Shown here in pieces: positions 6,928-14,552 of a stretch of 37,166 bases of DNA. The stretch is taken from NCBI GenBank assembly GCA_902603625.1, contig CACKVM010000006.1:1-37166 (forward strand), in the 5' to 3' direction. The translations under genes were made by a program, and so were the position numbers. Under the pieces are notes generated by a model. That model ran no database searches. It was not told the DNA's origin and saw only the letters and a list, made by a program, of their open reading frames with translations. The stretch is from an uncultured Pelagibacteraceae bacterium. GTDB taxonomy: Bacteria > Pseudomonadota > Alphaproteobacteria > Pelagibacterales > Pelagibacteraceae. The stretch's first letter is position 1. Each line of letters opens with the position of its first letter.

Positions 6928-8397
6928 TTATGGTAAACAATCTAAATAAGTATCCAGATCCCATTGAGTTGTTGCACCTAAAAATCTTTCCCACTCGTCA
7001 TTTTTATACCAGTGAAAAACTTTATACATCTCATCGGGCATTGCAGATTTGATAACTTCATCCTCAGATAATCTTGCTAAAGCTTCACCTAAACTTAAAG
7101 GAAGTTTTTTAACATCTTTCCCAGCTTTTTGAGCTTCATATATGTTTCTAGATTCCGGAGCAGCTGGCTTCATTTTGTCACTAATACCATGGTCGCAAGC
7201 TTTTAGTAATGCAGCACCTAAAAGATAAGGATTGTGCATTGAGTCTACAGATCTATATTCAAATCTTCCTGGAGCAGAAACTCTAAGCCCGCAAGTTCTA
7301 TTTTGATATCCCCAATCTGCATAAACTGGAGCCCAAAAACCTTGGTCCCAAAGTCTTCTATATGAATTTACAGTTGAAGAACCCAAAGCAGTTAAAGCTG
7401 GTAAATGTTCCATAATTCCGGCTATAGACTGTAATCCAATTTTACCGGGTAATTGCATATCTTTAGTGTCAGGCATAAAAGTGTTAGTGCCCCCTGATAC
7501 GTAGCTAAATACTTCCTCAACACCAGGTAATTTTTTATGTCCAAGCTTATTTACAGAAATTTTTCCACCTTTCCATAAAGACATATTAGTATGACATCCA
7601 CTAGCAGAAACTCCCATGAAGGGTTTAGTCATAAAACAAGCAATTAAGCCGTGTTCTCTAGCAACCTGTGCACAGATTTGTCTATAAGTTGATAATCTAT
7701 CAGCATTTCTCAAAACATTGTCAAAAGTCCAATTTAACTCTAGTTGTCCAGGTGCATCCTCATGATCTCCTTGGATCATATCCAATCCCATAGCCTTTGA
7801 GTATTCGATCACTTTCATAAAAACTGGTCTTAAAGACTCAAATTGATCTATATGGTAACAAAAAGGTTTAGAAAAACCTTTTCCAGTTGGTGTACCGTCT
7901 TCATTTTTTGTAAGCCACATCATTTCAGGCTCAGTACCAACCCTTAACTCAAGCCCATGTTTTTTTTGAAATTCATCCATAAAAATTCTTAAATTCCCTC
8001 TACAGTCAGAGGTTAAATGACCACCAGGATTTTTTCTTTCTTCTCTGTTTCTAAAACATGTACAAAAAACTCTTCCAACTCTTTTATCCCAAGGTAATTG
8101 AACAAAAGTTTCTGGATCAGGAATTCCTACTAACTCCATAGCTTCGGGACCATACCCAATATAATTGTTATGACGATCTAAGAACAAATTTGCAGTTGCA
8201 CCATAAACTAATTGAAATCCTTTTTCAGCAGTTCTTTCCCAATGATCAGCTGGAATACCTTTACCCACAACTCTTCCAGTAACTGATATGAACTGAAAAT
8301 AAATATAAGTAATTCCCAATTCATTAATTTTTTCTCGAACTTTTTTAACTAATTTATCTCTTCCGGATTGATTTACGTGTTTTTCAAGATCTGTCAT
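6928..8397 (-). CDS. gmaS: Gamma-glutamylmethylamide synthetase-like glutamine synthetase family ligase
   Basis: 489 aa, full length for the GlnT/GmaS branch. Signatures: GTEPEMMW, GDHEDAPGQLELNW, SASGCHTNMSLW, TVNSYRRLWD and GRFEYRSVDSMHNPYL. It should be a cytoplasmic, ATP-dependent enzyme joining glutamate to an amine. Placement directly before mgsABC points to methylamine, hence GmaS, though the family alone also fits a type III glutamine synthetase. The ribosome site GAGGGGAAAA precedes the ATG at 8397. The 67-nt gap to the upstream FAD enzyme has no obvious terminator, so they may be one operon. A paralogue lies at the left edge of the window. Confidence 0.82.
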   Translation of the reverse strand: MTDLEKHVNQSGRDKLVKKVREKINELGITYIYFQFISVTGRVVGKGIPADHWERTAEKGFQLVYGATANLFLDRHNNYIGYGPEAMELVGIPDPETFVQLPWDKRVGRVFCTCFRNREERKNPGGHLTSDCRGNLRIFMDEFQKKHGLELRVGTEPEMMWLTKNEDGTPTGKGFSKPFCYHIDQFESLRPVFMKVIEYSKAMGLDMIQGDHEDAPGQLELNWTFDNVLRNADRLSTYRQICAQVAREHGLIACFMTKPFMGVSASGCHTNMSLWKGGKISVNKLGHKKLPGVEEVFSYVSGGTNTFMPDTKDMQLPGKIGLQSIAGIMEHLPALTALGSSTVNSYRRLWDQGFWAPVYADWGYQNRTCGLRVSAPGRFEYRSVDSMHNPYLLGAALLKACDHGISDKMKPAAPESRNIYEAQKAGKDVKKLPLSLGEALARLSEDEVIKSAMPDEMYKVFHWYKNDEWERFLGATTQWDLDTYLDCLP

Positions 8398-8464
8398 TTT
8401 TCCCCTCTAATGTTTTAAAGACAAAAAGGTAACTGAAAACAAATCGTCTGTCTACTTAGTTAAA

Positions 8465-9790
8465 TTAACTCCAAGGAAACGGACTGTTCGAAGTAGGGTG
8501 AAGTTCTCCCTTCTCGTAACGGTTGAATCTAAAAGGTTTCAATAAATCACTTTCTTGTCCTAAAATTTCTTTAGCTACTAACTCACCAACCCCTATCATT
8601 TTATAACCATGGTTAGCATCTGCAATCATGTAAACATTTTCTAAAAATCTATCAAAAATTGGGAAAGAGTCTGGCGTCATGCAGCCAAGACCACCTGATG
8701 GACCTTTTCTATATAAGTCTGATTTTCCCTCAAATCTTTTTTGACAGTGTGCTAAAGCAGAACACCACATCTCACTAAATGCATCTGTTGTTTGATATTC
8801 AGGTGACTCCAGACCATATGGATCAACATTTACCTGATCAAAATGTTTCTTAACGATATATGGAGATGTACCACCTTGTACACCCAAACCCTCAATGTCA
8901 GGTTTATAATAAATACCCCAAATTTTATCTGTAATTAATTTTTTTGTCTTATCTGAATACAATGGTGAAGTTGAGTCTACATGTACTACGGGGGGTTGAT
9001 TACCATCGTTTGTTTTTAAAAAATCTGGCTCAACTCCTATAACACCTTCTTGAAGAAACCAATAGGTCCACATATCGGTAACATGCATTTTACCATCTTT
9101 ACCTTTAATTTTTGCAGTCTTAGGTAATTCCAACATGTTCCAAAAGTCCCTCGCCCATGGTCCTGCTCCGATAACTACTTGCTCACAATCTATTGTGCCT
9201 TTATCTGTTACTACACCTGTAACTGCTTTACTATTACTTCCTCTTTTAAAACCAGTAACTTTTATTCCTTTATGAATATTTACTCCGTTTGAATTTGCTT
9301 TGCTTTCAAGTGCCTTAATCGAATCTTTATTGAATGCATAACCACCTTTTTTTTCATGTAGAACAGACGTAATACCTTTTGCTTGCCAATCATCAAATAT
9401 ACCTTTCATATAATTCATGCAGTCTTTTTCACCTTCTATAAATTTTGATTCATAACCAATTTCTTTTTGTTGTTCATAAATACTTGCAACATCTTCATGC
9501 ATAACTTCAGGTGATATTTGCAAATAACCCACTGGATTATATTTAAATGCTTTTGGATCACTCTCCCAAACTGAAACTGAATGAGCCATTAATTCTCTCA
9601 TGGCAGGCTGAAAATAATTATTTCGAACAACTCCACATGCTATTCCACTCGCACCTGCTGCAGTATCTTTTTTTTCTAGAACTACAATGTCACCAGAATT
9701 TTTATATGTTTCAGATAATTTCCAAGCAGTACTTAATCCGTGAATACCTCCACCGATTATAACTACTTTTGCTTTTGTCGGTAATGACAT
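8465..9790 (-). CDS. Single-subunit FAD-dependent amine oxidoreductase (DAO family), possible N-methyl amino acid dehydrogenase
   Basis: 441 aa. The N-terminal FAD site KVVIIGGGIHGLSTAWKLSE (about 8-27) and the loop GASGIACGVVRNNYFQPAM are of the D-amino-acid oxidase/sarcosine oxidase class. The C-terminal half ends with GGLGCMTPDSFPIFD and ADANHGYKMIGVGELVAKEI, the FAD-closing strand-helix of this fold. It is distantly like SoxB at 30185-31441 but has no SoxA, SoxD or SoxG genes beside it. Its place between the TMAO demethylase and gmaS suggests oxidation of N-methylglutamate, dimethylamine-derived or N-methylglycine substrates. The exact substrate cannot be read from the sequence. The ATG at 9790 follows an 82-nt AT-rich gap that holds a long palindrome. 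Confidence 0.8.
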   Translation of the reverse strand: MSLPTKAKVVIIGGGIHGLSTAWKLSETYKNSGDIVVLEKKDTAAGASGIACGVVRNNYFQPAMRELMAHSVSVWESDPKAFKYNPVGYLQISPEVMHEDVASIYEQQKEIGYESKFIEGEKDCMNYMKGIFDDWQAKGITSVLHEKKGGYAFNKDSIKALESKANSNGVNIHKGIKVTGFKRGSNSKAVTGVVTDKGTIDCEQVVIGAGPWARDFWNMLELPKTAKIKGKDGKMHVTDMWTYWFLQEGVIGVEPDFLKTNDGNQPPVVHVDSTSPLYSDKTKKLITDKIWGIYYKPDIEGLGVQGGTSPYIVKKHFDQVNVDPYGLESPEYQTTDAFSEMWCSALAHCQKRFEGKSDLYRKGPSGGLGCMTPDSFPIFDRFLENVYMIADANHGYKMIGVGELVAKEILGQESDLLKPFRFNRYEKGELHPTSNSPFPWS

Positions 9791-9828
9791 AAGCCAATTC
9801 TTATTTTTCGTGCGACGTAAATATATAA

Positions 9829-9848
9829 TTTTTTATATATATAAAAAA
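9829..9848. promoter_or_regulatory. 20-bp perfect AT palindrome between the FAD enzyme and the winged-helix gene
   Basis: Six T, four AT units and six A form a perfect 20-bp palindrome, 39 bp upstream of the FAD oxidoreductase start and 24 bp after the winged-helix gene stop. It could be an operator or a weak AU-only hairpin at the end of the tdm transcript. In such AT-rich DNA a chance origin is possible, so this is low confidence. Confidence 0.3.
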
Positions 9849-9872
9849 TATAAGTATTAAATTACTTGATTA

Positions 9873-10223
9873 TTAGAAACTTAAATTTTTTAATGTCTCC
9901 AAATAATCATTAAACTCAGCAATAAAAGATTTACTAGGTCTTATAAACTTTTTCCTTTGATCATTTGTGGCTTTTTCTAGAAAAAAAAACCCTTTTTCAC
10001 ATGCCTCATTAATCATTAAAGCTGACTTTGGTCTAGATGTTTTAAACAATTTAGTTTTTAATTCCTCAACAGTTAATTCTTCATTATATTTGAATGCATG
10101 CATTACCAACAGCATCATGTGATAATGTGAAGGTGACTTTCTAAAAAAATAATTACTAGATGTATGGGATAGTTTGACTTGATCTTCCCAAAATTCTAAT
10201 AAATCTTTTGTAGTTTTTGTCAT
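9873..10223 (-). CDS. Small predicted winged-helix protein, possible transcription regulator, 116 aa
   Basis: Unnamed family. The middle reads like a MarR-type winged helix: a helix SPSHYHMMLLVMHAF, a short helix LTVEELKTKLF, a recognition-type helix SRPKSALMINEACEKGFF, then a wing-like ATNDQRKKFIRPS. The C-terminus is another helix (FIAEFNDYLETLKNL). It is shorter than most MarR proteins (about 140 aa), with only a short N-terminal arm. Its ATG overlaps the tdm stop by 1 nt (TAATG), so it is translationally coupled to tdm. The simplest reading is a local regulator of TMAO or methylamine genes. DNA binding is inferred from the pattern, not proven. Confidence 0.75.
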   Translation of the reverse strand: MTKTTKDLLEFWEDQVKLSHTSSNYFFRKSPSHYHMMLLVMHAFKYNEELTVEELKTKLFKTSRPKSALMINEACEKGFFFLEKATNDQRKKFIRPSKSFIAEFNDYLETLKNLSF

Positions 10224-12562
10224 TAAGATCTAACTCTAGTCTTTTTAGGATCAAAATGTGGAAAAGGCACAACTTTTGCAGAAATTCTTTTTTGATGCCC
10301 ATCAATTTTACCTACCTCAACTTCAGTGCCTATTTCTGAATATTGAGAGTCAATTCTACATAAAGCTATATTTTTATTTAATGTTGATGATAAACAACCG
10401 CTTGTGATTGTTCCTACTTGAGATCTACCTATATGAACACAGTCCCCATGCCCCGTAGGCTCTTTACCAATTAACTCTAAACCAACTAATTTTTTTTGTG
10501 GATTGTTTTTTCTTTCAATTAATACTTTTTTACCTATGAAATCTTCTTCTTTAGTTTTTAAAGGTACTGTAAAACCAATTCCTGCCTCGAAAGGGTCTTG
10601 TTGGCCATCGAATTCATTGCCAAACAAAATTAAACCTGCTTCAATTCTTAATTTATCTAATGCTGCAAAACCAGCTGGAATCAAACCTTCTTCTTTGCCA
10701 GCCTTCATAAGTTTATCCCAAACTTCAGGTGCATTTTTTGGATGACACCATACTTCATATCCAAGTTCACCAGTATAACCAGTTCTTGATATAATTAATG
10801 GAATACCTTGAAGTTCTTCAATTCTACAAATGGTAAATCTGAACCAATCTAATTCATCGATAGAGGGTTGAGTTGGTGGAGTAAATATTAATTTTTTTAA
10901 TATATCTCTACTTTTAGGACCTTGAATAGAAACATTGCTTATTTGATCTGTAGAGTTTTTAATATTGACTTTAAAATTTCTTTTTTTTGCAATTTCTTTA
11001 AGCCATTCTCCACCAAATTCATCGCCACAAATCCATCTAAATCCAGTATCACTTAATCTTAACAACGTACCATCATCAAACATCATTCCATTTTCATAAC
11101 ACATCGCTGAATAAACAACCTGACCAATGGAAAGTTTCTTAATATTTCTTGTTAAAGTATAATTCATCAATTCTTCAGCATCTGGACCAATAATTTCAAA
11201 CTTTCTCAAAGACGACAAATCAATTAATACAGCCTTTTCTCTACAAGCATTATATTCTTGTACTACTCCATGTTTGGTATAATCGTTAGGTAACCAAAAA
11301 CCTCTGGCATCAATAAAATTTCTTGTTAGGTTAGACGTCCTTTCATGAAAACCAGAGTTTCTAGTAAGTTTTTTTTCAGAGTCAGTTTTCATTCTAAATG
11401 CAAATGATTTTGAAAATTCCTTTTTTTTGTCATAAGTTCTAACAAAAATATCTGTAGGATTCCACGAATTACATGCATCGATATCACTTGGACAAGCAGT
11501 AGTTCCAATTGTTAAATCCTTTAAAGCCCTAAACATTACATAATCCCCAGGTCTTGCAAATGACTCATCTGAAACAACAGAATTTAGACCTGTAGCTGAA
11601 GTATTGAAAAATAAATTAATTGCATGCCAGCCTTTTTGTTTATTAATTCCATATTTCATCATAGAATTGTTCAAATTATCTGAACAATTAGCATGACCAA
11701 AATAGCCTGCGTCTTCGTAATATTTAGATGTGCATGCTAAGTTAAAAGTATCATGTTTTCCAACTGTATCTCTTATCACTTCAATTAATGGTTCATGATC
11801 GGTATCATAAAATTTTGAAAACAGACCTGGTCCAGGAAAAGTGTTGCCCATAAAAGTTCTTGTTGTTTGCCAATCGAGACCTTTTTCAATTTCTTTTTCT
11901 AGTTTTCTTGTATCAAACGCTACAAAATCAGAACATTGCCTTCCTGCTGGACTGATGATTTGAATATAGTCACCCTCTTTAACTTGATAAGAAATTGAGC
12001 TTTGTCTATCAATAATTTTTTCATAATTCGGTTCAAAAACTGGATCAGGTATAACAGATAATTCTTTATCATTAACTATTTTGGATCTTTTAATATAAAG
12101 CGTTAAATCACTTGAAGGATTTTGTTCATTTACCAACATGTCATTTTGTGGAGCAGCAAAAATTACATAACATTTATCTTTTGATTTAATATCAACTTTT
12201 TCACCACTTTGTGTTTCCTTATTGAATAGAATTGATGACTTTGATTTATTTATGTTTAGATTTCTTTTTTTTAGTTGTAGGTTAGTTGCTAAACAGCTTT
12301 CATCCTTTCGTTTTAATATTTCTTTTATAAAACTGTTTTCACTATTTTCTTTTAAATTTAAAATTCCAAGTTCAGACTTACCATCTTTATCAAAACAAAT
12401 TATCTCACAAATTTGATTTCCATCATCATTGATAATTTTTATCTCATCATCTGGAAAAATTTGTAGGCCAGTAAGACCACCCGCATTTACAATATGTCTT
12501 TCAACCCCAGGTGGTAGTACATTAAGACCAGGCTCTTTAATATCTAAAGTAGTTTGCGACAT
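10223..12562 (-). CDS. tdm: Trimethylamine N-oxide demethylase (DUF1989 plus GcvT fusion)
   Basis: 779 aa, the size and domain order of bacterial TMAO demethylase. Residues about 185-380 are a DUF1989-type metal-binding domain: GDYIQIISPAGRQCSDFVAFD, then LACTSKYYEDAGYFGHANC (Cys277, Cys293) and ACPSDIDAC (Cys357, Cys364) as likely metal ligands. Residues about 415-779 are an aminomethyltransferase (GcvT) domain with SRTGYTGELGYEVW and AALDKLRIEAGLILFGNEFD, expected to bind tetrahydrofolate. The known reaction is TMAO to dimethylamine and formaldehyde, in the cytoplasm. Residues 36-58 look like a decayed copy of the DUF1989 strand at 194-217. It is divergent from tmoX and coupled to the winged-helix gene. 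Confidence 0.9.
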   Translation of the reverse strand: MSQTTLDIKEPGLNVLPPGVERHIVNAGGLTGLQIFPDDEIKIINDDGNQICEIICFDKDGKSELGILNLKENSENSFIKEILKRKDESCLATNLQLKKRNLNINKSKSSILFNKETQSGEKVDIKSKDKCYVIFAAPQNDMLVNEQNPSSDLTLYIKRSKIVNDKELSVIPDPVFEPNYEKIIDRQSSISYQVKEGDYIQIISPAGRQCSDFVAFDTRKLEKEIEKGLDWQTTRTFMGNTFPGPGLFSKFYDTDHEPLIEVIRDTVGKHDTFNLACTSKYYEDAGYFGHANCSDNLNNSMMKYGINKQKGWHAINLFFNTSATGLNSVVSDESFARPGDYVMFRALKDLTIGTTACPSDIDACNSWNPTDIFVRTYDKKKEFSKSFAFRMKTDSEKKLTRNSGFHERTSNLTRNFIDARGFWLPNDYTKHGVVQEYNACREKAVLIDLSSLRKFEIIGPDAEELMNYTLTRNIKKLSIGQVVYSAMCYENGMMFDDGTLLRLSDTGFRWICGDEFGGEWLKEIAKKRNFKVNIKNSTDQISNVSIQGPKSRDILKKLIFTPPTQPSIDELDWFRFTICRIEELQGIPLIISRTGYTGELGYEVWCHPKNAPEVWDKLMKAGKEEGLIPAGFAALDKLRIEAGLILFGNEFDGQQDPFEAGIGFTVPLKTKEEDFIGKKVLIERKNNPQKKLVGLELIGKEPTGHGDCVHIGRSQVGTITSGCLSSTLNKNIALCRIDSQYSEIGTEVEVGKIDGHQKRISAKVVPFPHFDPKKTRVRS

Positions 12563-12582
12563 TTTTTATAATCTATTGTTAT

Positions 12583-12588
12583 ATTATA
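12583..12588 (-). promoter_or_regulatory. Candidate -10 box for tdm
   Basis: TATAAT on the minus strand, about 20 nt before the tdm ATG at 12562. A convincing -35 is not visible. It is the best promoter-like element on that strand of the 100-bp tdm/tmoX divergent region. Confidence 0.4.
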
Positions 12589-12602
12589 TAAATATCTAGT
12601 GG

Positions 12603-12631
12603 TTGACTATCATTTTACTTAGGCACATACT
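12603..12631 (+). promoter_or_regulatory. Candidate sigma-70 promoter for tmoX
   Basis: TTGACT at 12603-12608 and CATACT at 12626-12631, spaced 17 nt, about 30 nt before the tmoX ATG. The -35 matches the consensus at five of six bases. It lies back to back with the tdm promoter, so one regulator could act on both. Confidence 0.5.
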
Positions 12632-12662
12632 AACAACACTTAATATTAAGAAAGGGGAAATA

Positions 12663-13607
12663 ATGCGAAAAATAATATCGTTAATTTCTGCAGCGATAAT
12701 TTCAGTAGTTAGTTTTGCTGGACTATCTAATGCGGATAGCAAAAAGCCCATCGTAATTCCAACACACAACTGGTCAAGTCAAATTGTAATGGCTTACGTT
12801 ATTGGTGGAATCATGGAAAGCATGGGTAACAACGTAAAATACGTAAATGCTGACTCACAAGCAGTATACGAGTCAATTAGAATTGGTGACGTTACTATAT
12901 CTCATGAGGTATGGGAATCTGCTTTTGGAAAATCATTCACAACAGCTCTTGATAAAGGTGGTTTGCTAGACTGGGGAGACCATGAAGCAAGAACACTTGA
13001 GGATATGGGATATCCTAATTGGGTTGCTGAAAAAGGATTATGCCCAGGATTACCAGACTGGACTGCTTTAAAAAATCCAGACTGTGCTAAAAACTTCACA
13101 ACACCTGACTCTCCAGATGGAAAAGGAAGAATGTTGGAAGGTCCACAAACTTGGCATGGTGACCTCATTCCTCAAAGAGTTGACGCTTTAGGTTTGGGAG
13201 ATCTATGGTGGGTTAAATTTGCTGGAAGTGCAGATGCACTTTGGGCAGAGTTAGCAGCAGCTGAAAAAGAAGGAAGAGGAACAATCATCTTTAACTGGAC
13301 ACCAAACTTTACTGATGGTGCTGGTTTTACATTTATAGACTTTCCTCCTTACACTGCAGGTTGCAGACCTGAAGATGGTGGAGATGGAAAATGTGGTTCG
13401 CCAGATGGTTATTTGAAAAAAGCGGTTAATGCTGATTTTCCAAAAACTCATCCGGATGCAGCAGCAATGTTCAAAAAACTTTCTTTCTCAACAAGTCAGA
13501 TTGGTGCAATGGCAGCTTTAGTTGACATTGATAAAATGACTCATGAGGATGCAGCTAAAAAATGGCTGAAAGATAACGAGAAAGTTTGGAAAGCTTTTAC
13601 TAAATAA
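12663..13607 (+). CDS. tmoX: TMAO/glycine betaine-type ABC transporter substrate-binding protein
   Basis: 314 aa from the ATG at 12663, chosen because AAAGGGGAAATA lies just before it and a signal peptide follows (MRKIISLISAAIISVVSFAG, cleavage probably near SNA-D). The longer reading from 12603 starts inside the promoter. It belongs to the OpuAC/ProX-type periplasmic binding proteins. Many tryptophans (THNWSSQ, EVWESAF, DWGDHEARTLEDMGYPNW, TWHGD, LWWVKF, FNWTPNF) fit an aromatic cage for a methylated ammonium or amine oxide group. TMAO as ligand is inferred from divergence with tdm and nearness of tmm; glycine betaine or choline are alternatives. A strong terminator directly follows, while its ATPase and permease are 1.5 kb downstream. 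Confidence 0.88.
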   Translation: MRKIISLISAAIISVVSFAGLSNADSKKPIVIPTHNWSSQIVMAYVIGGIMESMGNNVKYVNADSQAVYESIRIGDVTISHEVWESAFGKSFTTALDKGGLLDWGDHEARTLEDMGYPNWVAEKGLCPGLPDWTALKNPDCAKNFTTPDSPDGKGRMLEGPQTWHGDLIPQRVDALGLGDLWWVKFAGSADALWAELAAAEKEGRGTIIFNWTPNFTDGAGFTFIDFPPYTAGCRPEDGGDGKCGSPDGYLKKAVNADFPKTHPDAAAMFKKLSFSTSQIGAMAALVDIDKMTHEDAAKKWLKDNEKVWKAFTK

Positions 13608-13629
13608 TATTAAAAGCAATTTAATCTTT

Positions 13630-13665
13630 AAATCTCTCCCAACTATGTTGGGGGAGATTTTTTTT
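13630..13665 (+). terminator. Rho-independent terminator after tmoX
   Basis: AAATCTCTCCCAAC pairs with GTTGGGGGAGATTT across a 3-nt loop (one T-G wobble), followed by a T run. It is 22 nt after the tmoX stop. It should give a short, abundant tmoX mRNA separate from the downstream genes. Confidence 0.93.
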
Positions 13666-13678
13666 AAAACAAATTTAG

Positions 13679-14140
13679 ATGATCAAATATTTTTTTACTA
13701 TACTAATTAGTTTTTTATTTTTTAATCAAACTTTAGCAAAAGATGTTAACATAAATGAAAACATTGATCTTGAGTTTGTCTGTGATTTAGAAAAAAAAAT
13801 AATTAAAAATTCAGAATATAACTATCAAACATTTTTAGCAAAAGATTTAAATGAAAAAGGTATAGATAGTTTTAAAATTTTATCAAAAAAACCAGAAATA
13901 CTTTTAATCCAAGGGTTATCATCATTTCTTTCAGACTCAAAAAAACTTAATGTCAAAGTGGTGAATAAAGATGTGGTTTTATTTAAATCAATTGATAAAG
14001 AAAAAAATTATTCAGAGTCCGGCATTATCACAAGGAAAACAGGTGAATTAATTCATGAAATAACGAAAAATATAAAAAGTGAAAACTCTGAAAAGTATAT
14101 TTCTATTTATTCATGTAATAAGGATGACAAAAAAGTATAA
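13679..14140 (+). CDS. Hypothetical secreted protein, 153 aa
   Basis: No family recognised. Begins with a typical signal peptide (MIKYFFTILISFLFFNQTLA, cleavage near LA-KD) followed by a Lys- and Glu-rich mature part with cysteines in DLEFVCDLEKK and SIYSCNKDDKK that could form one disulfide. It is probably periplasmic. It starts 14 nt after the tmoX terminator's T run with no visible Shine-Dalgarno. It sits between the binding protein and the ATPase of the TMAO importer but shows no sign of being a transport component. Confidence 0.7.
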   Translation: MIKYFFTILISFLFFNQTLAKDVNINENIDLEFVCDLEKKIIKNSEYNYQTFLAKDLNEKGIDSFKILSKKPEILLIQGLSSFLSDSKKLNVKVVNKDVVLFKSIDKEKNYSESGIITRKTGELIHEITKNIKSENSEKYISIYSCNKDDKKV

Positions 14141-14174
14141 TTTTTTTTTAACTAATTTTGTGTAAAGTATTGCT

Positions 14175-14552
14175 ATGAAAAAATACCTCTTAGTAATAAT
14201 TTTAGGTTTATTTATCAGTTCAGTTGCGATAGCACGAAGTACAGGGTGCAAAGAAGGAAATTGTGAAAATGGTTTTGGTAAATGGGTTTACACAGACAAA
14301 ACTACTTATGAGGGTGAATGGGTAGGTACGAAGAAAAATGGACAAGGAGTTGAAACTTGGCCAAACGGATACATCTACAAAGGTGAGTTTAAAAATAGTG
14401 AGTGGAGTGGCATAGGAGTTTTAACTTTTCCTGATGGTTCAACTTATGAAGGTGAATGGGCAAAAGGTTTTATGAACGGAAAAGGAACTTTTACTTGGTC
14501 CGATGGAACTCAAAAAACAGGAACATGGAAAAATGGAAAGTTACAAGACTAA
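14175..14552 (+). CDS. Secreted MORN-repeat protein, 125 aa
   Basis: Signal peptide MKKYLLVIILGLFISSVAIA, then tandem MORN repeats of about 23 residues: TYEGEWVGTKKNGQGVETWP, YIYKGEFKNSEWSGIGVLTF, STYEGEWAKGFMNGKGTFTW and a final partial QKTGTWKNGKLQD. MORN sheets mediate protein or lipid contacts at membranes; no enzyme activity is expected. It is probably periplasmic. Its stop overlaps the next ATG by 1 nt (TAATG), so the next membrane protein is translationally coupled and the two may act together. A link to TMAO uptake is not evident. Confidence 0.88.
   Translation: MKKYLLVIILGLFISSVAIARSTGCKEGNCENGFGKWVYTDKTTYEGEWVGTKKNGQGVETWPNGYIYKGEFKNSEWSGIGVLTFPDGSTYEGEWAKGFMNGKGTFTWSDGTQKTGTWKNGKLQD

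Noticed and set aside
12603-12662. Upstream start for tmoX
   Set aside because: It would begin inside the likely -35 box and lacks a ribosome site; the ATG at 12663 has both a strong site and a signal peptide.
14456-14551. Upstream start for the 183-aa membrane protein
   Set aside because: The extra residues only shadow the MORN gene in another frame; the TAATG overlap at 14552 is the usual arrangement in this window.
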